A stretch of DNA of 64,000 bases from Candidatus Heimdallarchaeota archaeon (GCA_019058275.1 JAHLVW010000066.1:1-64000); one strand, 5' to 3'. Positions 18,480-28,075 are shown, numbered from the stretch's first letter. Numbers and translations: made by a program. Notes: generated from the letters alone by a model not told the origin.

Positions 18480-19691
18480 ATGTTTTCCATGAAACTTACA
18501 AATTATCTTGATCTAATATCTGAGCATAATCAATATCGTCGCGAATCTATAAATCTCATTGCAAGTGAAAATTATTCTTCTCCATTAGTAAGAGCAATAT
18601 TATCAACTGATCTTGGAAATAGATATTCTGCTGATTATTATGGTGGTACTGGTTTTATTCAGAAGATCATAAGCAAGACTGAAAGCTATGTAAGAGAACT
18701 ATTTGACGTTGATTATGCAATAGTTTCCCCTCTGTCAGGTAACTTATGTGATCTAGCACTAATTTTTGGTTTAACAAAATCAAACAATAAAATTATGGTT
18801 GTCGAAGCAGGTGAATCTGGAGGTTATCCTTTAGATATAGAATTCTTCGGTAGAAAGAAAGTTGCCTTCCAGTTTTCTCTCAAAGATATGAACCTATTGA
18901 TCAATGAAAACATTGAAGCAATCAAAAAGCTAAAACCTAAATTAGTTATTTTCGGATCCTCATTTATTCCTTTTCCTCAACCAGTTCAAGAGATTACAAA
19001 GGAATTTGAGAAGAGAAAAACAATACATTTCACTTACGATGGTTCTCATGTCTTAGGATTAATAGCTGGCAAGAGATTTCAAGACCCCTTAAGAGAAGGT
19101 GCACTCGTATTAGTTGGATCTACTCACAAATCTTTTCCAGGTCCACAAGGAGGAATTGTTTTAACAAATGACATGACAAGGTTCGAGCTTTTATCTTCAA
19201 CTCTGGATTTAGATATTGAAAGAGGAATAAGACTAATAGATAATAATCACCCACATCACATTGCTGCTTTGGGGGTAGCAGCATTAGAGATGATTGAATT
19301 TGGGGAAGATTATGCCCGCCAAATCATAAATAATTCTAAAGCCTTAGCTAGAGTTTTAGCAAAAAATAATGTTCCAGTGAAATTTGAGCACCAGGATTTT
19401 ACGGAAAGTCACCAAGTAATTATTGAGGTATCCAGCTTTGAAGAAGCATCAAGAATTAAAGATCGTGCTGAAAAATATGGCTTATTAATAGACTCTGGAA
19501 TTCGTTTAGGTACTTCTGAAATAACACGTATGGGTATGCGTGAATTAGAAGCAAAAGAACTTGGTGAGATATTTACTCGAATTTATCACAATGACGTTTC
19601 AGAAGATCTTTCGAGAAGAATCAAAGATTTAGCCAGGATTTTCAACAAACCAACTTTCTGTTTTAAAAATTCTGATGAAATTTTACTCTAA
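18480..19691 (+). CDS. glyA: Serine hydroxymethyltransferase
   Basis: SHMT moves the C1 unit of serine onto a pterin (tetrahydromethanopterin or tetrahydrofolate), giving glycine. The N-terminal LIASENYSSP motif is diagnostic, and the PLP lysine lies in STHKSFPGPQGG (about residue 217), with DGSHVLGLIAG upstream binding PLP. The sequence is of the divergent archaeal kind, about 400 residues. ATGs at 18480 and 18489 are both possible, as is a GTG at 18477. The SHMT step would link amino-acid and C1 metabolism with the Fwd genes found further on. Confidence 0.92.
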   Translation: MFSMKLTNYLDLISEHNQYRRESINLIASENYSSPLVRAILSTDLGNRYSADYYGGTGFIQKIISKTESYVRELFDVDYAIVSPLSGNLCDLALIFGLTKSNNKIMVVEAGESGGYPLDIEFFGRKKVAFQFSLKDMNLLINENIEAIKKLKPKLVIFGSSFIPFPQPVQEITKEFEKRKTIHFTYDGSHVLGLIAGKRFQDPLREGALVLVGSTHKSFPGPQGGIVLTNDMTRFELLSSTLDLDIERGIRLIDNNHPHHIAALGVAALEMIEFGEDYARQIINNSKALARVLAKNNVPVKFEHQDFTESHQVIIEVSSFEEASRIKDRAEKYGLLIDSGIRLGTSEITRMGMRELEAKELGEIFTRIYHNDVSEDLSRRIKDLARIFNKPTFCFKNSDEILL

Positions 19692-19799
19692 ACAACAGAA
19701 TCTAGAGGGGTAAAAAGTAAATATAAGAAACAAACAAATATGAGATTAACATTATAACATTTGATAACGGAGTTCAGTGCAACATTAGGAGGACCATTT

Positions 19800-20651
19800 A
19801 TGATACGAGAACCAGCAGTTGCAGGGATGTTTTATCCAGGTAACAAAGCTAAATTAAGTGAAATGATTGAGAGATGTTTTTCTGATGGGGATATTGGTCC
19901 CGGAGAATTACCTGATATTGAAAATGTTCCTGAAAGGCAGGGTAAAATTTTTGGGTTAATTGTTCCACATGCAGGTTATGTTTATTCAGGTCCTGTTGCC
20001 GCTCATGCTTATTTAGAACAATTCAAAGATGGGAAACCTGAGTTCTTTGTGATTATAGGACCTAATCATCGAAATATTGGACCAGGGATAAGTGTTTATG
20101 CAGAAGGTACATGGAAAACACCTTTGGGAGAAGCTACTATACCTGAAAATATAACGGAGCTTATTGTAAAACAACCACATTTTAGGGCTGATACCTCTGC
20201 TCATATGATGGAGCATAGCATTGAAGTACAAGTTCCATTTCTTCAGTATTTGTATGGTGATGATGTACCTATTATTCCAATTTGCCTAAAAGATCAATCC
20301 AAAGAAGTTGCTGAGCGTGTTGGAACTGTTCTTAATAAAGTTCTAGCAAATCATGACTATTGCTTAATTGCTAGTTCTGATTTAACACATTATGAAAGTC
20401 AAGCAAGTGCAATGTCAAAAGACTCTCACGTCATTGATTGTATTCGAGAGATGAATGCTAGTAAATTACTGGATACTGTAGTTGAGAATCAAATTTCTAT
20501 GTGTGGTCCTGGATCTGTTGCTTCTGTAATTACTGCCGCTCAAAAGAATAACATAAAAACATCAAAGACCTTGAAGTACGCAACGAGTGGTGACGTATCA
20601 GGAGATAAGAACCAAGTTGTGGCTTATCTTTCAGCTATTTTAATGAAATAA
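19800..20651 (+). CDS. MEMO-family (AmmeMemoRadiSam system B) protein
   Basis: A 284-residue member of the MEMO family, widespread in archaea and related to extradiol dioxygenases. It starts MIREPAVAGMFYPG, then VPHAGYVYSGPVAAHAY, GPNHRN, HSIEVQVPFLQ, SSDLTHYE and MCGPG, which together carry the histidine and cysteine residues of the metal-binding pocket described for human Memo. The ATG at 19800 follows AGGAGG at good spacing, which decides the start over an ATA/ATT upstream extension. Its biochemical reaction is not established in archaea. Confidence 0.9.
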   Translation: MIREPAVAGMFYPGNKAKLSEMIERCFSDGDIGPGELPDIENVPERQGKIFGLIVPHAGYVYSGPVAAHAYLEQFKDGKPEFFVIIGPNHRNIGPGISVYAEGTWKTPLGEATIPENITELIVKQPHFRADTSAHMMEHSIEVQVPFLQYLYGDDVPIIPICLKDQSKEVAERVGTVLNKVLANHDYCLIASSDLTHYESQASAMSKDSHVIDCIREMNASKLLDTVVENQISMCGPGSVASVITAAQKNNIKTSKTLKYATSGDVSGDKNQVVAYLSAILMK

Positions 20652-20676
20652 AATTGCAATCGATGTGAAATACCAA

Positions 20677-21042
20677 TTAGCTTTCTATTTTTTCTTCAAC
20701 TATTTCTTGGATAAATCTATCTCTTTCTACTTTAGACAGCTTTCTGTCCAAATAGATCCAATTCTTTGATCTCCAACCGCAATCTAAGCAACGACAAACA
20801 GGATAGCTATTACTTATACCCATGCTTGACAAAAAATCTTCTACTATAATTCGTAAGCTAAAACATCGTGGGCAGATTCTAATGTCAGGTCCACCTTTTT
20901 GATTAGCTTTGTTTAACTCATCAATTAGTAGGTCAATTTTGACAATATTTTGTTCTATGGTTTTATCAGCTTCCTCTTCCTCGATTTCTTCTACTACTTC
21001 AGCTTTTGACTCACTTTTATCTTTGCTTTCTTCTTCGGTCAA
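20677..21042 (-). CDS. Acidic zinc-ribbon protein, unknown
   Basis: A 121-residue protein with a glutamate-rich N-terminal 30 residues, a helical linker, and a CPRC...CRCLDC zinc-finger core (about residues 57-85). The last third is basic. No family is recognised. Similar small zinc-ribbon proteins in archaea are often nucleic-acid associated. It converges with the MEMO gene, stops about 25 bases apart. Confidence 0.7.
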   Translation of the reverse strand: MTEEESKDKSESKAEVVEEIEEEEADKTIEQNIVKIDLLIDELNKANQKGGPDIRICPRCFSLRIIVEDFLSSMGISNSYPVCRCLDCGWRSKNWIYLDRKLSKVERDRFIQEIVEEKIES

Positions 21043-21342
21043 TTTATGCTCACATCGAAATTTATTCCTTCAGAAATGGTTTGTAATATGATTTACTATA
21101 TAAAAATCCTTTATACGTATTTGTTTATTTTCTATAATTAGTATAAGTATGCTTGAATTCTCGTTTTTTTTGTCCTAGGATATTAAACTTGAGCTTTATT
21201 TAAATGAAAAATACATTAAATAACTATAAATATAATTATTTATTCTTTTATTATTTCAATTTTTGTCAAATACAAAAGATTTTTATCGGTTTATCGAGTG
21301 AATTTAAACTTGCGTATACATCAGAGCGCGATGTCTACGTGA
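21043..21342. other. Intergenic AT-rich region, divergent promoters
   Basis: Three hundred bases without a gene between two divergently oriented genes. It is strongly AT-rich with several T/A runs and TATA-like stretches, consistent with promoters for both flanking genes. I see no tRNA, repeat or conserved element in it. Confidence 0.6.
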
Positions 21343-21747
21343 ATGGAAGAGTGTTTGAGGAGGTCTCTTAGAAGATTGGACAGGACTGGCTTATCTAACG
21401 CCGAGGTAAAACACAAAATAGAAGAATATCTCAATAAACGTGGTGTAAAATATCGAAGAAATGTTGCTTTTGGACATAAGAAGAAACTGAATTACGTCTT
21501 TGAAAATGATCATGGGGAAACTGTAGGGCTATATCTACTATTGTGGTGGAGACCAGTCACTTATAGAACAATATTTGATTTGATGGATTGGTCTAAAGGA
21601 GAGGATATTCACAGACTAATACTTGTATGTCGTATTATGGGTGAACGTGCACGTGAAGTTATGGATAAGGAACCTAGTAATGTTTCATACATTCTAGAAT
21701 CCTGGTTTAGACGGAGCAGTCATAATCCATTATTGGCAGCATTCTAA
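21343..21747 (+). CDS. Conserved-looking small protein, unknown
   Basis: A 134-residue basic protein, no family recognised. It has a helical start, then a beta-rich centre with YVFEN, VGLYLLLWWRPVTYRTIFDL and a helical end. The alternation of strands with an acidic residue and a following lysine is reminiscent of small PD-(D/E)xK nuclease-like folds, but this is a guess. An ATG a little upstream runs into a stop after three codons, so 21343 is the first usable start. It converges with the coiled-coil gene through a shared hairpin. Confidence 0.6.
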   Translation: MEECLRRSLRRLDRTGLSNAEVKHKIEEYLNKRGVKYRRNVAFGHKKKLNYVFENDHGETVGLYLLLWWRPVTYRTIFDLMDWSKGEDIHRLILVCRIMGERAREVMDKEPSNVSYILESWFRRSSHNPLLAAF

Positions 21748-21754
21748 TTTTTAA

Positions 21755-21780
21755 AGAGGATTTTTCCTCTCTTATTTTTT
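21755..21780 (+). terminator. Hairpin plus T-run between convergent genes
   Basis: AGAGGA and TCCTCT pair as a six-base stem with a four-T loop, followed by CTTATTTTTT. It sits eight bases after the stop of the small protein gene. Confidence 0.55.
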
Positions 21781-21817
21781 CTATCATAGATTTATGTCTC
21801 GAGAAGACATAATTATT

Positions 21818-22297
21818 CTAATCAAATAATCTTTGAATTAGTGTTACCGTTTCATTATTTTCATCATAATTGATTAAACCATTATTTCTAAGATCAAAAA
21901 TAGTACGTAGTGTTGCTGCCGGTTGAATACCACTTGCTTTGGAGAGTTCTGTTTTTGTCATATATTGTTTAGCACCATGCATGAGTGTTAATAATTTTAT
22001 ATGAGAACTTCCATCAAGGACTTGCTCTGTAAGAATGACATATAATTTCATTACTTCATGCAAGTTGATTTCAACATCCTTTTGACCTTTCAACTCCTCA
22101 TAAACTGAAGAAAGCTTAACCATATCTTGTTCCATTTTCTTTAATCGTTCAGCTGCAGATGTTTTTTCATTTTCTAGTTTTTTAGAAACATCTTTCATAG
22201 CAGCTATTTCTTCTTCTGTTCCCTTTAGTTTAGATTCAAGTTGAGTAATATAATCTTCAATATTCTTGAATGCTGTTTGGACTTTTTCATCTACCAA
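21818..22297 (-). CDS. Coiled-coil protein with C-terminal winged helix
   Basis: A 159-residue protein: residues 1-75 form a heptad-like coiled coil, and residues 80-159 a helix-turn-helix-like domain with TKTELSKASGIQPAATLRTIFDLRNNGLI, which reads as a winged-helix with a recognition helix and a wing at NYDENNETVT. It may be a DNA-binding regulator that dimerises through the coil. No family name is certain. It diverges from rpo6, whose promoter lies about 135 bases upstream. Confidence 0.65.
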   Translation of the reverse strand: MVDEKVQTAFKNIEDYITQLESKLKGTEEEIAAMKDVSKKLENEKTSAAERLKKMEQDMVKLSSVYEELKGQKDVEINLHEVMKLYVILTEQVLDGSSHIKLLTLMHGAKQYMTKTELSKASGIQPAATLRTIFDLRNNGLINYDENNETVTLIQRLFD

Positions 22298-22432
22298 CTT
22301 TAAACCTCCATAAATATATGCTAAAAATCATTTATAATTCAATTGGAGTATATTTTTGCTTCTATAATAACATATCTAAGTTAATATTTTACCACAAGCC
22401 GTGTCTAATATCAGAATAATATAGAACATATC

Positions 22433-22448
22433 CGAAAAACTTTAAAAC
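22433..22448 (+). promoter_or_regulatory. BRE/TATA of rpo6
   Basis: CGAAAAAC directly followed by TTTAAAAC gives a textbook archaeal BRE plus TATA box about 45 bases upstream of the rpo6 ATG. Confidence 0.55.
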
Positions 22449-22490
22449 AAAATCTTTTGGTTTGCTATTTGTAGAGTACGAGGTTAGTAA

Positions 22491-22778
22491 ATGTCGAAAA
22501 AAATTCAAAGTCGAAAAGAAATAATTGCTGATGAAGTCGTTCTAGGACCACCAATTTTAACACGATTCGAAAAAGCCCGAATTATTGGAGCTAGAGGCTT
22601 GCAAATATCCCTAGGGGCACCAATTCTAATTCGTATTTCTAAAGATTTAACTGATCCTATTATAATTGCTGAACAAGAATTGTATAAGAATGTTTTACCA
22701 TTAACTGTAGCTAGATTACTACCTGATGGTCAATATCAAAACATACCTTTAAGCTGGCTTGTTAAAGGAAAGAAATAA
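22491..22778 (+). CDS. rpo6: RNA polymerase subunit K (Rpo6)
   Basis: A 95-residue protein matching archaeal RpoK and eukaryotic Rpb6: [22 protein letters not shown], then VARLLPDG and a short basic end. Rpo6 stabilises the clamp and assembly of RNA polymerase. In many archaea it sits in the rps9 operon, but here it is a single gene with its own promoter, 12 kb from rps9. The ATG follows ACGAGG. Confidence 0.95.
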   Translation: MSKKIQSRKEIIADEVVLGPPILTRFEKARIIGARGLQISLGAPILIRISKDLTDPIIIAEQELYKNVLPLTVARLLPDGQYQNIPLSWLVKGKK

Positions 22779-22821
22779 AACAAGCAGCATAACTTCTTCT
22801 ATTATTTCAATTTATGATAAG

Positions 22822-24180
22822 CTAATTTTGAAACTCTAAAGTTTCTTTATTTACAGGAATATATACTTCCTGATTGTTTTTTAGTTCGTTCTTAAGAGAA
22901 TTTGCAGCAGATTCAAGACCATGAACAAAAACAATCTTTTTACTATCAATAGCATTCAACATTTTTAATAGTTCATTTCTTTGAGCATGTCCAGAAAATT
23001 GGAATTGTCTCACTTCGGTCTTTATTTCAACTTCTGCTCCTTTCTTCTTTCCCCAACTAAAAAGATTGACTTTTCTTTCACCGTCTAATATCGCTCTACC
23101 AATTGTTTCTTCTACTTGGAATCCAGAGATTGCAAGGAGATTTTTTGGATTACCCGCACCATGATTTAAGTAGGAGTGAATTGGTCCTCCTTCTAACATT
23201 CCTGAAGTTGAAACAATGATATTTGGTTTGTTTTCAGAAACAATCATTTTCCTAAACGTATCTAAATTATCTGCTAAATTCCTACTAACACCAATGAAAT
23301 TTCTCAGATCAAATGGTACTTCTATTCGGTTATCACTACACCATTCAAGGATTTTCTTTGATACCCAGTATTCATGGAAATATCTTCTATAGACATTATT
23401 CATTTTCAATATCATACCATCAATATAAATATTGAAATTGGTATCTATGAACTCCTTAGCTAATATAGCCTCTATTTCTTGCCCACGTCCCAGAGCAAAA
23501 GTAGGTGTAATTGTCACTCCGCCTCTTTTATATGTCGCTTTTATTGCATCAATAAAAGATTTGTTAGGAGATTCTCTGTTTGGTAAATCACGTAATCCAT
23601 TTGTTGCTTCTGAAATTATAAAAGAAATTTCTTCGAGAGTTGGATATTTATTCGTATCATGATATGGAGTTTCAAAGGTATTAATATCTCCAGTATAGAA
23701 TATCAGCTGTCCTTTCCAATCCAATAAAATACTTGCAGAACCTAGAATATGTCCTGCATCAAAAAAAGTTGCTGAAACACCATCAGCTAATTCGAACTTC
23801 TGTTGATAGTAGTGACACCTTATTTGATATAAAGTATCATACATATCATCCTCACTCCAATGTCTTTCCCCTTCTATTTTGAGATGGTCTCTCCATAAAA
23901 TAGCACAAATATCCTTTGTAGGATGAGTCATATTTATAGAACCTTCATAACCATCTCTTACTATACGAGGGATGTAACCTGTATGATCAAAATGGGCATG
24001 TGAGATAACTATACTTTGTAAATTCTCTGTATGTTCATTCAATCCTTCTGGACCTATTGTTGGTTTTTTAGGTCTGATTTTTAATCCACAATCTAAAAGA
24101 ATTTTCGTGTCTTGGTCTTCTACAAGAATTGCACTTCTCCCAATTTCCTTCGCTGCACCATATATAGTAACTTTGATCAA
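22822..24180 (-). CDS. Beta-CASP metallo-beta-lactamase ribonuclease
   Basis: A 452-residue metallo-beta-lactamase with a beta-CASP domain, the architecture of archaeal CPSF-like and RNase J-like RNA-processing nucleases. Motif 2 is HAHFDH at residues 61-66, followed by DAGHILGSA, TGDIN, a beta-CASP region, then SGHAQRNELL and FVHG near the C-terminus. It starts directly with the lactamase domain and lacks the N-terminal KH domains of aCPSF1, so it is a shorter paralogue. It probably cuts or trims RNA, but substrate is not evident. It diverges from the EAP30 gene. Confidence 0.88.
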   Translation of the reverse strand: MIKVTIYGAAKEIGRSAILVEDQDTKILLDCGLKIRPKKPTIGPEGLNEHTENLQSIVISHAHFDHTGYIPRIVRDGYEGSINMTHPTKDICAILWRDHLKIEGERHWSEDDMYDTLYQIRCHYYQQKFELADGVSATFFDAGHILGSASILLDWKGQLIFYTGDINTFETPYHDTNKYPTLEEISFIISEATNGLRDLPNRESPNKSFIDAIKATYKRGGVTITPTFALGRGQEIEAILAKEFIDTNFNIYIDGMILKMNNVYRRYFHEYWVSKKILEWCSDNRIEVPFDLRNFIGVSRNLADNLDTFRKMIVSENKPNIIVSTSGMLEGGPIHSYLNHGAGNPKNLLAISGFQVEETIGRAILDGERKVNLFSWGKKKGAEVEIKTEVRQFQFSGHAQRNELLKMLNAIDSKKIVFVHGLESAANSLKNELKNNQEVYIPVNKETLEFQN

Positions 24181-24474
24181 ATATTTTCACAACCGATTTC
24201 TATAACATGTACTGTTTTTCAAACGACATAGCTTTAAGTGTCTTCACATAGAATTTGAAGATAAAAAAAGTATTCCTATCAAGAAACTAATATGTGTTGT
24301 GTAATTTTCAATTTGGAAAAACATCCAAATTGATTTGATTGCGTTTTTTCTATTAAAAAATTAAAATGAAAGGTTTAATTTATTGGATTTCCCCTAATAT
24401 TACTAGATAGTCCATTTATCAAATATAAATAGTTAAAATAGTTAGTAGTCTATGAATAAATTGAGGTATTAGCT
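24181..24474. other. Intergenic region between divergent nuclease and EAP30 genes
   Basis: About 290 AT-rich bases. TATA-like stretches are scattered through it and fit divergent promoters. I see no RNA gene or repeat. Confidence 0.55.
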
Positions 24475-25164
24475 TTGAGTGACAAGGAAAAAATTAGTGA
24501 TGCTTACAAAAAATTCGCTCAAGATCTAGAGGACATTGAGGAAGAAGATAAACAGAAGAAAAAAGAAGTACTTAAAGAAGGTATTCTTGATCTGGAGCAG
24601 AAATACAAGGAAGAGATCAAGGGAACACATGCAGTCGATGCTCGCATAGTAAAACTTCGTAAAGAAGCAGGAATGCCTGAGCTAATCGGTGTTGGTGATA
24701 AAGTACAAAGAAGTCGTTTTAAAGACAAAGATAAATTTGAGCAATTCTTAGCTAAAGAAGTATTAGAAGTAGGGATTGAAGAAAGTAGGCAATATGGTGG
24801 AGTAATTCTCTTTTCCTCATTTTGCAGTCTATTCAAAAATAAAAGACCAAATTGGGATGCCCCACCTAAAGAAATCAGAAAAGTATTAGAGACTCTTGCA
24901 ATCGCAGGATTAATACCAAAATTATACAAGATGAAAAATAAATCTATACTAATAACCTTCAAACCAGCTGAATTAGAAACAGATCTTCTTAGTATTCTAA
25001 ATGTTGCAGCTGCTACAGGTAAAATAAGTAAACAGGGAATTATGTCCCTTCTAGGTTGGCAAAAAGAAAGAGTAGAATTAGCGTTAGTATCAATTCTCGA
25101 TCAGGAAATTGCCATATATGACAAAAAAGAGGAATTATACCATTTCCCTACTCTAAAGAAATAA
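24475..25164 (+). CDS. EAP30/Vps22-like ESCRT-II subunit
   Basis: A 229-residue protein with the EAP30 plan: an N-terminal helix rich in charged residues (about 1-55, with LEQKYKEEIKG aligning to the helix before the eukaryotic EAP30 core), a first winged helix, and a C-terminal winged helix. The last 60 residues follow the Vps22 pattern closely: PAELETDLLSIL, LLGWQKERVELAL and a final YHFPTL where eukaryotic Vps22 has a YWxPxL end. In eukaryotes ESCRT-II links cargo and ESCRT-III in membrane remodelling; Asgard archaea encode homologues. No other ESCRT gene (Vps4, Snf7-like, Vps25) is in the window. The start is TTG at 24475. Confidence 0.82.
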   Translation: MSDKEKISDAYKKFAQDLEDIEEEDKQKKKEVLKEGILDLEQKYKEEIKGTHAVDARIVKLRKEAGMPELIGVGDKVQRSRFKDKDKFEQFLAKEVLEVGIEESRQYGGVILFSSFCSLFKNKRPNWDAPPKEIRKVLETLAIAGLIPKLYKMKNKSILITFKPAELETDLLSILNVAAATGKISKQGIMSLLGWQKERVELALVSILDQEIAIYDKKEELYHFPTLKK

Positions 25165-25259
25165 TTCCTTTTTTTCTTTCCTCTTCTCATTTCTTCAAAA
25201 AGAATTATAAGCAAACCCTATTTTTTGATTGGCATAGCGTTGTTTATGGTTGTGATTAA

Positions 25260-26492
25260 TTGAAGAGAATTCTAGTAGTTGATTATATTGTTGGTGGAGG
25301 ATTTTCAGAAGAAGATCTTCCAATGGATATATTAGCAGAAGGATATGCTATACTCAGAGCAAGTGTTGAGCAATTTGCTCAATTGGGTTATAAAATATCA
25401 ACGCTTATTGACCAACGTTTAATGCAACATATAAGAATTTCACCTATTCATGATTTCAAATCTGTTTCTAGCCATGAGGATTTCGTGAATGGGATTAAAG
25501 CTTTCTCTGAAGAAGTTGACTATACTTTAACATTAGCACCTGAATCAAAGGGTATTCTAAAAGATCTAGCATCTATCATGCATAATTCTAAATCAACTTT
25601 CCTAGGTAGCAAACCTGAAGCAATTGAAATAGCTGGTGACAAATTAAAAACAATGAATCTCGCAAAAGAATTAGGATTAAACGTTCCTGCAACATTTGCT
25701 CCCTTATATAATGAACCCTTTGATAAAATTGTAGATGATGTTGATATTCTTGGTTACCCCTTAATCGTTAAACCAATTGACGGTGTAGGATGTAAAGGTT
25801 TAATAAAAGCAACAAATCCTGACGGACTAAGATTTGGTTTACAAGCAGCACATGCAGTTACTACTATGGAGAATTGTATTGTTCAAGAATTCATTGAAGG
25901 TACTCCTATTAGCACAACTTTGCTTGTAAATGGTGAAAGTGTTGTTCCATTATCCATTAATCACCAGAATTTGAGAATTGATTCAAAGAAGAAAATTGGT
26001 CACTACATTGGCGGAGAAGTACCCTTTGATATTCCTGAGTTTCGTGATGAAATCTTAGAAGTCTCTACCAAATTAGTGGAACAAATGAACCTAAATGGTT
26101 TCGTGGGGGTAGATATGATAGTTGGAAAAGAGGGTGTCTTTGTAATTGAAGTTAATCCTCGAGTAACAGTCCCAATAATTGGAATTAATAATCTTGCATC
26201 TAAGAATATTGCTTCACAACTAATAGAAATGGTTGAAAAAGGAAGTATACAAGAAAAGATCAAGCTTAATGGTTATGCAACTTTCTCAAAAATCTCTGTT
26301 CTTTCATCTATTAGTAAAATAGCTAAATTAGAAAAAGCTGCTGTAATAGATGGTGTTCTAAGTCCACCATTTTCAATAGGAAATAATTCTCATTCATATA
26401 CACTAATTATGGGAATGGGTTCAACAATAACTGATGCAAGAAAAGACTTCCAAAGAGTAAAAAGACAGGTTCTTGAGAAATTATCCACATAG
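25260..26492 (+). CDS. mfnD: ATP-grasp ligase, MfnD (tyramine-glutamate ligase)-like
   Basis: A 410-residue ATP-grasp enzyme resembling archaeal MfnD, which adds glutamate to tyramine in methanofuran synthesis. It opens with ILVVDYIVGGG and LAEGYAILRASVEQFAQLGYK, the N-terminal pattern of that family, has the ATP loop PIDGVGCKG and the metal-binding FVIEVNPRVT. Methanofuran is the C1 carrier used by the formylmethanofuran dehydrogenase encoded at 45.7-51.9 kb, which supports the assignment. The start is TTG at 25260. It lies 95 bases after the EAP30 gene and might share its transcript. Confidence 0.72.
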   Translation: MKRILVVDYIVGGGFSEEDLPMDILAEGYAILRASVEQFAQLGYKISTLIDQRLMQHIRISPIHDFKSVSSHEDFVNGIKAFSEEVDYTLTLAPESKGILKDLASIMHNSKSTFLGSKPEAIEIAGDKLKTMNLAKELGLNVPATFAPLYNEPFDKIVDDVDILGYPLIVKPIDGVGCKGLIKATNPDGLRFGLQAAHAVTTMENCIVQEFIEGTPISTTLLVNGESVVPLSINHQNLRIDSKKKIGHYIGGEVPFDIPEFRDEILEVSTKLVEQMNLNGFVGVDMIVGKEGVFVIEVNPRVTVPIIGINNLASKNIASQLIEMVEKGSIQEKIKLNGYATFSKISVLSSISKIAKLEKAAVIDGVLSPPFSIGNNSHSYTLIMGMGSTITDARKDFQRVKRQVLEKLST

Positions 26493-26575
26493 ATTATTTT
26501 CTTGCTAAAAGGCTAATTCTAAAGTGAAAGAAGATAATAGTGAAACGGTTAAAGTATCGAGAAAGGATAAAAAAA

Positions 26576-26821
26576 TTATTCTGTTAGCGTTGAACCGCCA
26601 ACAGCTAATTTTTCGATGACTTGAACTTTACCATCTTTAATTTGAACCATAATCCTGGTTACATATCCAGCGATTCTGTTTCTCATTCGTTTTGATTGAA
26701 CATTTGTTAGTTTGTTAACTAGGATTTTGTTCTTTTCAAAATCTGTAGATAAGTGTTGGTGGTATTTTGCAACTAATTCTTTTGAAGTTCGTTTAATTTT
26801 TTGGGATCGGATATTTCCCAT
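26576..26821 (-). CDS. rps17e: Small-subunit ribosomal protein eS17
   Basis: An 81-residue protein that begins MGNIRSQKIKRTSKELVAKYH and contains KNKILVNKLTNVQSKRMRNRIAGYVTRI (in two adjoining halves), the diagnostic eS17 sequence. It binds the head of the small ribosomal subunit. The ATG follows GGAGGAATC-like bases. It stands alone between the MfnD-like gene and the decayed dehydratase gene. Confidence 0.95.
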   Translation of the reverse strand: MGNIRSQKIKRTSKELVAKYHQHLSTDFEKNKILVNKLTNVQSKRMRNRIAGYVTRIMVQIKDGKVQVIEKLAVGGSTLTE

Positions 26822-26913
26822 GTGGATTCCTCCATTGAATTACTTCAAATGCCATTATTTGCTGTTAATAAATCTTATTAATCGTCCTTATTTTAGATTT
26901 GATTCAATATTTA

Positions 26914-27874
26914 CTAGGGTATTTTTCCGCTAAGCACTTTTGTTAGTTTTGAGATGTCAATATTACCTCCTGATATAACACAAGCTATTTTTCCTTTTCC
27001 TGAAAGTGCTGCAGCAACTGATACTGCTTCAGCTCATTCTGCAATAACACTATTTCTGTCAACTAATAAGCGAATTGTCTCTACTGATTCCTCTAAAGTG
27101 ACCACAATAGAACCATCTAGGAGATTTTCTGCTAATTCCCACATCTCAGGAAGTAAAAATGGATAACCAATACTTTCCACAAAACTATTTTTATGAGGTA
27201 TCTGTTTCGGTATGGCCCCTAAATCAAAAGCTAAAGCTAAAGGTTTGCATGTGTCAATCTCAGCAGCATATACTTTGATATCAGTTTTTAGTGATCTTAT
27301 AGTAGACGCAATACCACAAGCCAATCCCCCTCCACCCCAAGGAACAATAATTGCATCTACATCAGATAAATCCTCTAAAATTTCTAATCCAATAGTTCCA
27401 TTTCCTGCCATTATGTTTTGATCGCTAAATGGATGTATGAAATAACCATCCATCCCATTAAATTTCCGAGTATATAATATCTCTATACCAATTTCTAGCA
27501 GTAGTTTGATTACATTCGCTTTATAACGTTTAATAGCATCTTCTTTTATTTTTGGAATACTATCAGGAACAAGTATTGTACATTTAATCCCAAGTTTTTG
27601 AGCATACGAAGCTAAACCTTGTGCCCAATTTCCAGTACTTATAGTCAACCCCGTTTTTTAATTGTACTTTAAGCAAGAGTTTTACAGCATTACATGCAGC
27701 ACGTATTTTGAAGGACTTTATTGGATGTAAGTTTTCTAATTTAATGTAGATTTCAGCAGAATTTTCATAATAATTAAAACGAACCAGAGGAGTGCGAACT
27801 ATTTCACCTTTTAATCGTTCTTTAGCAGAAGTTATCTCTTCAATAGGAATAGGATTATCGTATTTTATATTCAT
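26914..27874 (-). pseudogene. Threonine dehydratase-type PLP enzyme, disrupted
   Basis: Three pieces of one gene can be joined. The N-terminal part (27874 to about 27650) holds the PLP-lysine region PIKSFKIRAA. A frameshift in an A/G/T homopolymer stretch near 27650 then moves the reading frame. The middle part (27648-27034) has STGNWAQGLASYA and VPWGGGGLACGIA. An in-frame TGA at 27034-27036 falls where the family has a glycine (GAG motif), a G-to-T change. The tail (27033-26914) ends with VISGGNIDISKL. The family makes 2-oxobutanoate from threonine or deaminates serine. Two independent lesions make sequencing error less likely for the whole gene. Confidence 0.8.
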
Positions 27875-28050
27875 CGAAAACTCCCTGACATATAAAGAAT
27901 AGATAGAATTACAATTCTTTATTGAATTATAAGCATATTGTCATTAAAACATCCAAAAATGATTATTGAAATTCATTTTCACAAATCACCAAAGACCTTA
28001 AATAATATCTAATGTGGGATAAATTAATTACATGAAGTAGTAAACCTTAT

Positions 28051-28070
28051 GAAGAAACGTACTTCTTCAA
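28051..28070. repeat. Inverted repeat upstream of a promoter
   Basis: TGAAGAA and TTCTTCA form a perfect seven-base inverted repeat with a six-base spacer, five bases before the BRE/TATA of the large secreted protein gene. It is a candidate operator. The rest of the 300-base gap from 27875 is AT-rich and shows nothing else. Confidence 0.45.
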
Positions 28071-28075
28071 ACGTG

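Noticed and set aside
27034..27036. Selenocysteine at TGA in the dehydratase
   Set aside because: The position is a glycine in the family, not a cysteine, and there is also a frameshift in the same gene.
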